Source: Paenimyroides baculatum (GTDB taxonomy: Bacteria; Bacteroidota; Bacteroidia; Flavobacteriales; Flavobacteriaceae). Taken from it: DNA of 64,000 nt. Every line of letters begins with the position of its first letter. The first letter of the stretch is position 1. The translations under genes were made by a program, and so were the position numbers. Under the pieces are notes generated by a model, which made no database searches, was not told where the DNA came from, and saw only the letters and a program-made list of their open reading frames with translations. The stretch is taken from NCBI RefSeq assembly GCF_008629655.1, contig NZ_VWSG01000001.1:62001-126000 (forward strand), written 5' to 3'. Positions 46,458 to 55,339 of the stretch are shown one piece after another.

Positions 46458-47510
46458 ATGTTAGAAGATAAAGATCAAAGCAAAACCTCATTGGCACAAT
46501 TAGGCGAATTCGGTTTAATCAACCATATCACAAAAAACTTTTCAATTCAGCAGGAATCAACTATAAAAGCAATAGGAGACGATGCAGCTGTTTTAGATTT
46601 TAAGTCGAAAAAAGCCATTGTTTCTACCGATTTATTGGTTGAAGGTGTTCATTTCGACTTAAGTTATATGCCGTTGAAACATTTGGGGTACAAAGCGGTT
46701 GTAGTTAATGTGTCCGACATTTGTGCGATGAACGCAACACCAACACAGGTCACGGTTTCTATTGCGGTTTCCAACAGATTTCCTTTAGAAGCAATCGAAG
46801 AATTGTACGAAGGTATTCGTTTGGCATGTGATTTTTATAAGGTTGATTTAATTGGAGGCGACACCACATCAAGCACCACCGGATTACTGATTAGTGTTAC
46901 TGCATTGGGCGAAGCCACAGAAGAAGAAATCACGTACCGTTCGGGTGCGCAAGAAAACGATTTACTGGTTGTGAGTGGCGATATTGGTTCAGCTTATATG
47001 GGCTTGCAGGTTTTAGAACGCGAAAAACAGGTGTTTTTGGTAAATCCACAGAATCAACCCAATTTAGAAGATTATTCTTACATTATTGAACGACAGTTAA
47101 AGCCGGAAGCTCGTAACGATATAAAAGATCTTTTACAGAAATTAGATGTAAAACCAACTTCGATGATCGACGTTTCAGATGGAATTTCTTCTGAAATTAT
47201 GCACATCTGTAAAGCATCAAACGTAGGTTGTAATTTGTATGAAGACAAATTGCCTTTAGATCCACAGTTGATAAATGTTTGCGAAGAATTTAATTTAGAT
47301 AGCACAACCATTGCTATTAACGGCGGTGAAGACTATGAATTATTGTTTACTGTATCAATGAACGATTTCGAAAAAATTAAAGGGAATCCGAATTTATCAA
47401 TCATTGGTCACATGACTATCGAAAAAGAGGGTATTCATTTAATAACCCGCGAAAACACGAAACTTCCTCTAAAAGCTCGTGGTTGGAATGCTTTAAATGA
47501 TGAAGAATAA
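46458..47510 (+). CDS. thiL: Thiamine-monophosphate kinase
   Basis: A 350-residue ATP-dependent kinase converting TMP to TPP. GEFGLINHITKNF, IGDDAAVLDF, STDLLVEGVHFDLSYM and the acidic metal sites in DLIGGDTTSS, MIDVSDGISSEIMH and INGGEDYELLF are ThiL/AIR-synthase-like motifs. Length matches the family. It overlaps the next long frame only if the upstream Met of that gene is used. Confidence 0.96.
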   Translation: MLEDKDQSKTSLAQLGEFGLINHITKNFSIQQESTIKAIGDDAAVLDFKSKKAIVSTDLLVEGVHFDLSYMPLKHLGYKAVVVNVSDICAMNATPTQVTVSIAVSNRFPLEAIEELYEGIRLACDFYKVDLIGGDTTSSTTGLLISVTALGEATEEEITYRSGAQENDLLVVSGDIGSAYMGLQVLEREKQVFLVNPQNQPNLEDYSYIIERQLKPEARNDIKDLLQKLDVKPTSMIDVSDGISSEIMHICKASNVGCNLYEDKLPLDPQLINVCEEFNLDSTTIAINGGEDYELLFTVSMNDFEKIKGNPNLSIIGHMTIEKEGIHLITRENTKLPLKARGWNALNDEE

Positions 47511-47526
47511 ACTTAATAAACAATAT

Positions 47527-48687
47527 ATGAATAAATTTTTTACATTTTTACTGATCTTTTTATGTACTAATTTATTTGCCCAAAATAAATTTGAATTAGG
47601 CTATTACATTGATCAATCTGGAAATAAAATTGAAGGTGAAATTTCGGAAATCACACTGAATAGTTTTCCTTCTAATTTCATAATTCGTAAAAAAGGAAAA
47701 GAGGAAACAGTAGAAACAAGCACTGCTACTTTGATTAAGTATGGATCTATTGTTTTTGAAAAGAAATCGTTTCAGTACGATCCATCCACGCGAATGGATA
47801 TTGCCAATATGTCTAAACAAAAAGAGTTTCGGTTAGTAAATAAAACTGCTTTTGTTCAGTTAATGGTTAATGGAGATATAAAACTTTATAAATACACAGA
47901 AAGCGGAGTTCCTACATTTTTCTATGAAACAGTGAATAACCAACTTACTACTTTAAAATATAAAAAGTATTTGGAAAATGGAACTGATATCAATGAAAAT
48001 AAAGAATTTTTAAGTCAGTTGCAAGAAGTTAAAAACGAAAAAGTTAGTGGTAACGAAGGGTATTACAATGCTGTTAAATATAATGACGCAGATTTAGTTG
48101 ATTATTTCACAAAACTTAACGGAAAAAGCATAAAAGTTGATAAAAAATCAAAGGTGTTTTTCAATGTTTTCGCGGGATATTCTATCAGTTCTATGGATAT
48201 TAATTTTTTACAGGATTTGCCTGCTAAAAGTTACTCACATATTACAGTTATGCCAGAAATAGAATATGTTCTTAATAATAATATTATGAACCCGACAAGT
48301 TTTTATTTCAATTTAAAATATCGTTCGGTAAAAGCCGATTATGAAGAGGTTTATGTAAGAGAAAACTGGCAACATCAGGTAGATTACCAATCGTTGTTGT
48401 TTTCATTAGGAGCAAAGAAATATTTCCTATCATCCAACAATGTTAAGTTTTATGGAAAACTTGGTTTTGGAGTGGATATGCCGCTTAAGTCAGAAATTCT
48501 TTCTCCGAGTGAATCTTGGAGATTAAATCCTATCTTTCTTGATCATATTAAAGGAGGAATTAATACAGGATTGGGAATCAAATTATACGATTCTTTTTTA
48601 GTCGAGATTGATTATGATTATATCTTTAATACTCTTTTCATGAGAAAAAACACTTCTATAAACTTTAAAGCAGGTTATAGTTTCTAA
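47527..48687 (+). CDS. Secreted beta-rich protein, probable outer-membrane barrel
   Basis: A 386-residue protein with a signal peptide ending LFAQ (about residue 19). The first ~190 residues resemble hypothetical secreted domains with a GYYIDQSGNKIEGEI start; the second half has repeated amphipathic strands and closes with INFKAGYSF, an outer-membrane-type C-terminus. I chose ATG 47527, since a Met at 47497 overlaps thiL and would put ten residues ahead of the signal peptide. Family unknown to me. Confidence 0.75.
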   Translation: MNKFFTFLLIFLCTNLFAQNKFELGYYIDQSGNKIEGEISEITLNSFPSNFIIRKKGKEETVETSTATLIKYGSIVFEKKSFQYDPSTRMDIANMSKQKEFRLVNKTAFVQLMVNGDIKLYKYTESGVPTFFYETVNNQLTTLKYKKYLENGTDINENKEFLSQLQEVKNEKVSGNEGYYNAVKYNDADLVDYFTKLNGKSIKVDKKSKVFFNVFAGYSISSMDINFLQDLPAKSYSHITVMPEIEYVLNNNIMNPTSFYFNLKYRSVKADYEEVYVRENWQHQVDYQSLLFSLGAKKYFLSSNNVKFYGKLGFGVDMPLKSEILSPSESWRLNPIFLDHIKGGINTGLGIKLYDSFLVEIDYDYIFNTLFMRKNTSINFKAGYSF

Positions 48688-48691
48688 AAAT

Positions 48692-48721
48692 AAACCCCGG
48701 AATTTTTATTCCGGGGTTTAT
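48692..48721. terminator. Bidirectional terminator
   Basis: AAACCCCGGAAT and ATTCCGGGGTTT form a strong, perfect stem around TTTT, between convergent genes. Confidence 0.93.
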
Positions 48722-48725
48722 TTAT

Positions 48726-50120
48726 TTAATGTGAACTCAACATGTTTTTTGGATCTAAATAAGTATCCAATTGTTCTTTTGTTAAAATATTGTGTTCTAA
48801 AATTAGGTCGTAGACACTTCGGTTTTCTTCCAAAGCCTGTTTGGCAATTTTGGTGCTGTTTTTATAGCCGATTATCGGGTTTAATGCGGTAACAATTCCT
48901 ATGCTGTTGTAAACTTCGTTTCTTAAATGATCAGTGTTTGCGGTAATTCCTTCTACACATTCAACACGTAAGGTGTCAATAGCGTTTGTTAGTATTTCAA
49001 TAGAATCAAATAAAGTCAACGCAATAATTGGTTCCATAACGTTTAATTGCAATTGTCCGGCTTCGGCAGCCAAGCTCACGGTCAATTCATTTCCGATTAT
49101 TTTAAAACAAACCTGATTTACAACTTCGGGAATTACCGGATTTACTTTACCCGGCATAATTGACGATCCCGGTTGTTTTGGGGGCAAGTTGATCTCATAT
49201 AAACCAGTACGCGGACCCGATGCCAATAATCGCAAATCGTTACAAATTTTAGACAATTTTATAGCTAATTTTTTCAAAGCGCCTGCGTAAGCTACAAAAC
49301 TGCTGGTATCTGATGTTGCTTCCACCAAATTTTCAGCCAGTTTAACCGGTTCGTTTAAAAGTGTGGCTAATTTATCTGCACATAGTTGCGCGTAACCTTT
49401 TGGAGCGTTCAGTCCTGTGCCAATTGCGGTTGCGCCCATATTCACTTCTAAAAACTGAAAAGCCTGATCTTGCAAATACGGGATTTCTTTCTTCAAGGTA
49501 AAAGCAAATGCTTCAAATTCTTGGCCTAAAGTCATTGGAACGGCATCTTGCAATTGGGTTCGTCCCATTTTAATGACGTTTTCAAACTCTTTCGCTTTTC
49601 TGTCCAAAGCAAAAAACAATTTTTCTAACGCATTGGTAACTTGTTTCGATGATTGAAATAATGCCAGTTTTAAAGCCGAAGGATATGCATCGTTGGTAGA
49701 TTGCGATAAATTAACATGATCGTTCGGGGAACAATGTTGATAATCACCTTTTTTATGTCCTAATTTTTCCAAAGCTATATTTGCAATCACTTCGTTGGCA
49801 TTCATGTTTACCGAAGTTCCCGCACCTCCCTGAATCATATCAATAGGAAATTGTTCAAAATACTGGTCTTTTAAAAGATCTAAACAAGCCTGCGAAATAG
49901 CATCTTTCAGTGTTTCGTTGATTAATCCTAATTCAAAATTCGTTTCAACAGCTGCTAATTTCACAACCGCTAACGATTTTATAAAAATGGGATACTGATA
50001 TAATTTATGGTTCGATATTTTAAAGTTGTTAATAGCGCGTTGAGTTTGCACGCCGTAGTAGGCATTTTCGGGTATCTGTAAATCGCCTAATAAATCAGTT
50101 TCTGTCCGAAAAGAGTTCAT
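48726..50120 (-). CDS. aspA: Aspartate ammonia-lyase
   Basis: A 464-residue fumarase/aspartase superfamily enzyme releasing ammonia from aspartate to give fumarate. The signature loop GSSIMPGKVNPVIPE contains the catalytic Ser; GGAGTSVNMNANEVIAN, SQSTNDAYPSALK and GRTQLQDAVPMTLGQE line the active site. Length is typical (~470). Aspartase rather than fumarase is supported by the TQRAINNF and MTLGQEFEAF context, but class II fumarase is the alternative. Confidence 0.93.
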   Translation of the reverse strand: MNSFRTETDLLGDLQIPENAYYGVQTQRAINNFKISNHKLYQYPIFIKSLAVVKLAAVETNFELGLINETLKDAISQACLDLLKDQYFEQFPIDMIQGGAGTSVNMNANEVIANIALEKLGHKKGDYQHCSPNDHVNLSQSTNDAYPSALKLALFQSSKQVTNALEKLFFALDRKAKEFENVIKMGRTQLQDAVPMTLGQEFEAFAFTLKKEIPYLQDQAFQFLEVNMGATAIGTGLNAPKGYAQLCADKLATLLNEPVKLAENLVEATSDTSSFVAYAGALKKLAIKLSKICNDLRLLASGPRTGLYEINLPPKQPGSSIMPGKVNPVIPEVVNQVCFKIIGNELTVSLAAEAGQLQLNVMEPIIALTLFDSIEILTNAIDTLRVECVEGITANTDHLRNEVYNSIGIVTALNPIIGYKNSTKIAKQALEENRSVYDLILEHNILTKEQLDTYLDPKNMLSSH

Positions 50121-50200
50121 GCTTTTTGTTTAAAATTACAAAAAATCTTTCAATGGACTTTTAATTTAAACGGAATATTAACAAATAAATAATTTAGAAG

Positions 50201-50557
50201 CTAAAAGAAATAATAAGCGTTTGGAATGTGATTTATCTCGTTTTCTTTGCCTATAACAACCGAAATAATATCAAGACTTACTTCTAAATCCAAATCTTTT
50301 TCCATGATGTACGCATTGGTGGCTTCTAAAATAAGTTTGATTTTTTTATTGTTCACAAAACTTTCGGGCTCGCCAAAATGGGTTGATGTTCTGGTTTTGA
50401 CTTCAACAATTGCCAATATATTTTCTTTGGTAGCAATAATATCAATTTCGGCTTTTTTGTAACGATAATTCGTTTCAAGAATAACATAATTGTTGGTTTC
50501 TAAAAATTCTTTAGCCAATTGTTCGCCTCGTTTACCAATATCGTTATGCGTTGCCAT
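50201..50557 (-). CDS. YraN / UPF0102 family nuclease-like protein
   Basis: A 118-residue protein of the restriction-endonuclease-like fold. GKRGEQLAKEFLETNNYVIL, AEIDIIATKENILAIVEVKTR (Asp...Glu-x-Lys) and HFGEPESFVNNKK are the family motifs. The E-x-K triad suggests nuclease activity, but none is proven. It starts 1 bp after ldcA-like gene stop, so the two form an operon. Confidence 0.93.
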   Translation of the reverse strand: MATHNDIGKRGEQLAKEFLETNNYVILETNYRYKKAEIDIIATKENILAIVEVKTRTSTHFGEPESFVNNKKIKLILEATNAYIMEKDLDLEVSLDIISVVIGKENEINHIPNAYYFF

Positions 50558-50558
50558 T

Positions 50559-51455
50559 TTAAATATATTTTAAAGAGGTTGATTCGTTATTGATGTTCAA
50601 AGAAACTTTTGTTCCTAGTTTTAATGTGCGATTATCAGGAATGTGACCCGCAGGAAAATTAAAACAAATTGGAAAATCGTATTCTTTGCAGAGATCCAGA
50701 ATAATCTGTTTAACATCGTATCCAAATGGAATCTGATTGTCGTGCATATCGGTCATTCCACCAATGATCAATCCGTTTAAATCATCAAAATATCCGTTGC
50801 GTTTTAGGTTATAAAACATTCGGTCGATATGATACAGATATTCGTCTAAATCTTCCAAATACAATATTTTATTTTTGGTGTTGACAGATGATTTCGATCC
50901 TAACAAACTATAAATAATTGATAAATTTCCGCCAACAATTAAACCTTCTGTAGAACCTGTTTTATTACTTGAGTTCGATGGAATTTCTATCGTGTAATCT
51001 TCATTAAACAAAGCCTGGCGCAATGTTTCTTTAGCTTCGGTCAACGCTTTTGGAACAGAATACGGCATAATGGCGTGCAAAGTGGCAATACCTAAATTGT
51101 GAATATGGCTGTGTAAAACGGTAATGTCGCTAAACCCAATCACCCATTTTGGATTTTGTATGAATTTAGAAAAATCGAGTTTATCAATAATTCGAACCGT
51201 TCCGTAACCACCACGTGCAATCCAAATGGCTTTAATAGTGTCATCGTCCATCATGCGCTGTAAATCATCTGTGCGTTGTTCGTCGGTTCCGCCTAACTGA
51301 TTCGCGTTAATGTCGATTGTTGATCCAAAAGCAATGTTCAATCCCCACGATTCAAAAAGCGAAACAGCTTCTTGAGCTTCATCTCTTGTAAAACTTCTTG
51401 CGGTACAAACCATTGCAACGGTATCGCCTTTTTGTAAATATGTGGGAATCTTCAT
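50559..51455 (-). CDS. LD-carboxypeptidase (S66 family)
   Basis: A 298-residue serine peptidase that trims the terminal D-Ala from cell-wall tetrapeptides during recycling. Nucleophile Ser is in VIGFSDITVLH; Glu lies in LYLEDLDEYLYHIDRMF and His in FPAGHIPDN. IWIARGGYGTVRIID and EGLIVGGNLS are further S66 motifs. No signal peptide, so it acts in the cytoplasm. I use ATG 51455; a Met six codons earlier is also possible. Confidence 0.94.
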   Translation of the reverse strand: MKIPTYLQKGDTVAMVCTARSFTRDEAQEAVSLFESWGLNIAFGSTIDINANQLGGTDEQRTDDLQRMMDDDTIKAIWIARGGYGTVRIIDKLDFSKFIQNPKWVIGFSDITVLHSHIHNLGIATLHAIMPYSVPKALTEAKETLRQALFNEDYTIEIPSNSSNKTGSTEGLIVGGNLSIIYSLLGSKSSVNTKNKILYLEDLDEYLYHIDRMFYNLKRNGYFDDLNGLIIGGMTDMHDNQIPFGYDVKQIILDLCKEYDFPICFNFPAGHIPDNRTLKLGTKVSLNINNESTSLKYI

Positions 51456-51615
51456 GATGATAATTTTAAACAAAAATAGTTTTTAATTGATATCTAGAAA
51501 ACGTTTGGGATACTTTTTCTGATGATTGAATTAAATAACATTTCTTTAAGTTTTGATGTATTTAAACGTATTCAAAAAATGATTAAATTTGTAAACAATT
51601 TTAATTTAAGAGATC

Positions 51616-52026
51616 ATGTATCCAGAAGAAATAGTAAAACCAATGCAGGCTGAATTAACTTCGGCAGGTTTTGAAGCATTATATACATCAGAAGAAGTTG
51701 AAAGCGCTTTATCTAAACAAGGAACAACATTAGTTGTAGTAAATTCGGTTTGTGGTTGTGCAGCAAGAAATGCACGTCCAGGAGCAGTTATGAGCTTAAT
51801 AAACGGAAAAAAACCAGAAAATATTGTAACGGTTTTTGCAGGTGTAAACAAAGAAGCGGTTGATACAGCGCGTGAGAAAATGTTTCCATTTCCACCATCA
51901 TCGCCATCTATGGCATTGTTTAAAAACGGGGAATTGGTGCATATGTTAGAACGTCATCACATTGAAGGAAATCCGGCTGAAATCATTGCTGAAAATCTTA
52001 AAGAAGCTTACAACGAACATTGTTAA
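51616..52026 (+). CDS. BrxA/BrxB family bacilliredoxin
   Basis: A 136-residue thioredoxin-fold protein. The active site is Cys46-Gly-Cys48 in VNSVCGCAARNARPG, the CGC motif of bacilliredoxins that remove bacillithiol from proteins. FPPSSPSMALFKNGELVHM and ERHHIEGNPAE are conserved family segments. Together with the DinB-like protein at 8175 this is compatible with a bacillithiol-using host, though no BSH biosynthesis gene is in the window. Confidence 0.94.
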   Translation: MYPEEIVKPMQAELTSAGFEALYTSEEVESALSKQGTTLVVVNSVCGCAARNARPGAVMSLINGKKPENIVTVFAGVNKEAVDTAREKMFPFPPSSPSMALFKNGELVHMLERHHIEGNPAEIIAENLKEAYNEHC

Positions 52027-52047
52027 TTCTTTAACGTAAAAAATACA

Positions 52048-52080
52048 TAAAAATCTACTGAATTTCGGTAGATTTTTTTA
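52048..52080 (+). terminator. Terminator of the bacilliredoxin gene
   Basis: AAAATCTAC and GTAGATTTT pair perfectly around TGAATTTCG, followed by a T tract. Confidence 0.85.
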
Positions 52081-52087
52081 TTTGTCG

Positions 52088-52095
52088 TATATTTG
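52088..52095 (+). promoter_or_regulatory. Candidate -7 element for plsC
   Basis: TATATTTG matches the -7 consensus and lies 17 bp before the GTG start. No clear TTG at proper spacing. Confidence 0.4.
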
Positions 52096-52112
52096 AACAT
52101 AAATTATTAAAA

Positions 52113-52844
52113 GTGCACAAAATATTATCGTATCCGTTAAGTATTGTATATTATTTTTTATTAAGCTTAAGTTTATTAATTTTTCATCCGATACAGTGGG
52201 TTTGTTTTAATTTGTTTGGATATCAGGCACATACAAACAGTGTAGTTGTTTTGCAATGGTTTTTAATGCGCAGTGCAAATGTTTTAGGAACAACCTTTAC
52301 GGTAAACGGTAGTGAAAAATTGCCTGTAAACCAGCCAATTATATATGTGTCTAACCACCAGTCAATGTTTGATATTATTTCAATGATTTGGTTTTTACGA
52401 AAAACACATCCAAAATTTGTCAGTAAAAAAGAATTAGGCAAAGGCATACCAAGCGTATCGTACAATTTAAAACACGGCGGATCGGTTTTAATAGACCGTA
52501 ACGATCCAAAACAAGCACTGCCAGCTATTAAAGGTTTGGGCGAATACATACAGAAACACAACCGTTCTGCAGTGATTTTCCCAGAAGGAACTCGATCTAA
52601 AAACGGATCACCAAAACGTTTTTCAGAAAACGGCGTAAAAATGCTTTGCAAATTTGCACCCGATGCCTATTTAGTGCCTTTAACAATAAATAATTCATGG
52701 AAAATGTTTCGTTTCGGAATGTTTCCAATGGGTTTGGGAAGTGCGGTAACATTAGAAGTTCATGATGCCATGAAAGTTTCTGATTACGATTTTAAAACTT
52801 TGTTCGAAAAAACAGAAGAAGCCATTACTTCTTCTATAAAATAA
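52113..52844 (+). CDS. plsC: 1-acyl-sn-glycerol-3-phosphate acyltransferase
   Basis: A 243-residue membrane-associated enzyme making phosphatidate from lysophosphatidate. The catalytic HX4D motif is His82...Asp87 in VSNHQSMFD; FPEGTRSKNG is the substrate-binding block III. One or two hydrophobic helices lie at residues 8-35. The start is the GTG at 52113: there is no ATG before residue 52, beyond which the N-terminal helix would be lost. Confidence 0.92.
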   Translation: MHKILSYPLSIVYYFLLSLSLLIFHPIQWVCFNLFGYQAHTNSVVVLQWFLMRSANVLGTTFTVNGSEKLPVNQPIIYVSNHQSMFDIISMIWFLRKTHPKFVSKKELGKGIPSVSYNLKHGGSVLIDRNDPKQALPAIKGLGEYIQKHNRSAVIFPEGTRSKNGSPKRFSENGVKMLCKFAPDAYLVPLTINNSWKMFRFGMFPMGLGSAVTLEVHDAMKVSDYDFKTLFEKTEEAITSSIK

Positions 52845-52874
52845 CACAACGCAAGTTGTAAAAAAAGATAAAAA

Positions 52875-53879
52875 ATGTCAATTCAAAATGTTCGATTAGA
52901 AGTGATGCAGTTCTTGGAGAAGAACATAGATACTTTTGTAGAGAATTACTTGATTCCTGTAGAAAAGATCTGGCAGCCTTCAGATATGTTACCCGATTCG
53001 CGAAACGAAAACTTTTTTGAAGAAGTTCGTGAACTACAAGCTTATGCCAAAGAATTACCTTACGATTTCTGGGTGGTTTTAGTAGGCGATACCATTACCG
53101 AAGAAGCATTACCAACTTATGAGTCTTGGTTAATGGATGTAGAAGGTGTTGATCAAAAAGGTGGCGAAGATGGCGGTGGAAACGGATGGGCAAAATGGTT
53201 ACGTCACTGGACAGGTGAAGAAAACCGTCACGGCGATTTATTAAACAAATACTTGTACTTATCTGGACGTGTAAATATGCGCGAGGTTGAAATTACCACA
53301 CAATATTTAATTAACGATGGTTTTGATCCGGGAACAGACCGCGATCCGTACAAAAACTTTGTTTTTACAAGTTTTCAGGAATTAGCAACTTATGTATCGC
53401 ACAACCGCGTGGCACAATTGGCTAAAAAACACGGCGATCATAAATTATCAAAAATATGTAAGTTAATTGCAGGCGATGAAATGCGTCACCACCATGCATA
53501 TTCAGAGTTTGTTGAGCGTATTTTTCAGGTAGATCCTTCGGAAATGATGAAAGCTTTTCATTATATGATGAAGAAAAAGATTACCATGCCGGCGAATCTA
53601 ATTCGTGAATCAGGTGGAGCAATTGGCGATGCGTTTCACAATTTTTCAGAATCGGCACAGCGTATCGGCGTTTATACTGCTATGGATTATGTTGATATTT
53701 TAAATAAGCTGATTAAACGCTGGGAAATCGACAAGATTAACAACCTGACGGATGAAGCTGAAAAAGCGAGAGATTACCTGATGAAATTACCAGACCGTAT
53801 GGCAAAATTAGCCGACCGTATGAAGATTTCAGATGAGTCGCACATTTTTAAATGGGTAACACCAGCAATTATAAAATAA
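52875..53879 (+). CDS. Acyl-ACP desaturase
   Basis: A 334-residue soluble di-iron enzyme introducing a double bond into acyl-ACP. Two E/D-E-x-R-H metal motifs are seen, EENRHGDLL near residue 117 and DEMRHHHAYSEF near 205; WLMDVEGVDQKGGEDGG and SFQELATYVSH are also typical of the stearoyl-ACP desaturase family. Located 30 bp after plsC, so lipid genes cluster here. Confidence 0.93.
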   Translation: MSIQNVRLEVMQFLEKNIDTFVENYLIPVEKIWQPSDMLPDSRNENFFEEVRELQAYAKELPYDFWVVLVGDTITEEALPTYESWLMDVEGVDQKGGEDGGGNGWAKWLRHWTGEENRHGDLLNKYLYLSGRVNMREVEITTQYLINDGFDPGTDRDPYKNFVFTSFQELATYVSHNRVAQLAKKHGDHKLSKICKLIAGDEMRHHHAYSEFVERIFQVDPSEMMKAFHYMMKKKITMPANLIRESGGAIGDAFHNFSESAQRIGVYTAMDYVDILNKLIKRWEIDKINNLTDEAEKARDYLMKLPDRMAKLADRMKISDESHIFKWVTPAIIK

Positions 53880-53882
53880 TAT

Positions 53883-53910
53883 AAAGCCGATAGAAATATC
53901 GGCTTTTTTA
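53883..53910 (+). terminator. Terminator of plsC-desaturase unit
   Basis: AAAGCCGATA and TATCGGCTTT form a perfect stem around GAAA with a T6 tract. Confidence 0.9.
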
Positions 53911-53950
53911 ATCTTTAGTAAATTGTGTGTCACTTGTTAAAGCACAATTC

Positions 53951-53976
53951 GTCAGTTCGAGCGAAGTCGAGAACTC
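53951..53976. repeat. Dispersed flavobacterial intergenic repeat
   Basis: The motif GTTCGAGCGAAGTCGAGAAC with its flanks resembles a short dispersed element common between genes in flavobacterial genomes (from memory). It is imperfectly palindromic. It marks the passage from core genes into the accessory part of the window. Confidence 0.55.
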
Positions 53977-54010
53977 TTAAGCAAAATCCATAATACAATT
54001 AAATCCATAA

Positions 54011-54655
54011 ATGAATTACATAGATCAAACCATAACTTTTGTTAAGAAAGAATTAGAAGGAACCGAAGCTGGTCACGACTGGTTTCACATTCAGAGAGTG
54101 TACAAAAATGCGCTGAATCTTTTAAAAAACGAACAAGCAAATGAACAGGTCGTTATTTTAGGAGCTTTACTGCATGATATTGCCGATAGTAAATTCCATA
54201 ACGGCGATGAAACAATTGGTCCTAAAAAAGCGATGGATTTTATGACATCTATTGATATAAACGATCATGTTAAAGAACATGTTGTAAAAATTATTGAAAA
54301 TATTTCGTTTAAAGGCGGCAATTTCAACAAAACGTTTCATTCTAAAGAATTAGAAATTGTTCAAGATGCCGATCGTTTAGATGCGATTGGAGCCATTGGT
54401 ATCGCCCGAACTTTTAATTACGGCGGATACAAAAACAATGGGTTATATGATCCGGAAATTCAGCCAAAATTAAAAATGACGAAAGAAGAGTACAAAAATC
54501 ATAAAGGCACAACCATTAATCATTTTTATGAAAAATTATTGCTGCTTAAAGATTTAATGAACACCGAAACCGGTAAAAAAATCGCAGAAAACCGCCACCA
54601 ATATATGGAAGGTTTTTTAGAACAGTTTTATAACGAATGGGAAGGAAAAGCGTAA
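54011..54655 (+). CDS. HD-domain phosphohydrolase
   Basis: A 214-residue protein with the HD-superfamily metal residues: His in GHDWFHIQRVYKNA near residue 23, His-Asp in GALLHDIADSKFHNG near 54, and Asp in IVQDADRLDAIGAIGIARTF near 118. This layout matches YedJ/YpgQ-type hydrolases (nucleotide or pyrophosphate phosphohydrolase). Substrate unknown. Likely the last core-like gene before the accessory region. Confidence 0.88.
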   Translation: MNYIDQTITFVKKELEGTEAGHDWFHIQRVYKNALNLLKNEQANEQVVILGALLHDIADSKFHNGDETIGPKKAMDFMTSIDINDHVKEHVVKIIENISFKGGNFNKTFHSKELEIVQDADRLDAIGAIGIARTFNYGGYKNNGLYDPEIQPKLKMTKEEYKNHKGTTINHFYEKLLLLKDLMNTETGKKIAENRHQYMEGFLEQFYNEWEGKA

Positions 54656-54727
54656 GAAATTATGCTTTTTTATTTTACGACACGTTTTGTCCACCGCTCT
54701 GTTTATTTTTGAATAAATTAAGGCAAT

Positions 54728-55139
54728 ATGGCAAAACAACATTCAATAAAAAGACAATTTTTAATTGTAGAATTCCTACGGAAAAACCTGCAACTTTTCG
54801 TCAAATAAATGATTTCTTACTAAAGAAAAAAAATGAAATTGATTACGATTTGATAATAAGTCAGCGTACTTTTCAAAGAGATTGTAATGACATGCTCAAA
54901 TTGTGAGGTGTTAAAATAGCTTTTAACAAACGTGAAAATCACTACGAAATTGTTAATGACGAAAACGATCTTTATTTCGACCGTATTATGGAAGCCTTTG
55001 ATACTGTAGCGGTTTTACAAAAACCAAAACGGTAGGTAATTATTTGTATTTAGAAAATCAAAAATCAAAAGGAACCGAATATTTTAACGACATTCTTCAC
55101 GCTATACAAAACCAGTTGTTGGTAACTTTTCAGTTAAGG
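54728..55139 (+). pseudogene. Decayed WYL-domain transcriptional regulator
   Basis: Fragments in different frames reconstruct one protein. A start MAKQHSIKRQFLIVEFLRK passes, after a one-base loss in an A run near 54,780, into PATFRQINDFLLKKKN and SQRTFQRDCNDML (N-terminal HTH). An in-frame TGA at 54904 then interrupts it, followed by GVKIAFNKRENHYEIV and YFDRIMEAFDTVAVLQ. A second frameshift near 55,030 leads into VGNYLYLENQKSKGTEYFN and ILHAIQNQLLVTF, the start of a WYL domain. The remainder of the WYL domain is missing. At least three lesions make it non-functional. Confidence 0.75.
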
Positions 55140-55339
55140 AGTTTTGTGCAAGTAGCACTTAAAAGGGCGATGATGTGAATTAAGTATGCCTTTATTACGA
55201 AGTAACCACGGCACTGATGCGGCACTAAGGCGGTATTGAATGGTGAATAGGGAAGCAGGGAATTAGGGAGGAACTGAAAGGTAGTAAATTTTTTCGTATT
55301 TTAGGTAACTACTACAAAATATGTTTAAAACACAAGAGT
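55140..55339. other. Intergenic stretch with GC-richer direct motif
   Basis: No gene seen. The segment 55190-55235 (with ACCACGGCACTGATGCGGC) has partial inverted similarity to 60094-60135 (ATACCGCC, GCATC and AGTGCCG in the same order on opposite strands). It is otherwise the decayed end of the WYL remnant and the leader of the next gene. Confidence 0.4.

Noticed and set aside
53951..53976. A transcription terminator or regulator site at the palindromic element
   Set aside because: A true terminator lies just upstream at 53883-53910, and the element is better explained as a dispersed repeat.
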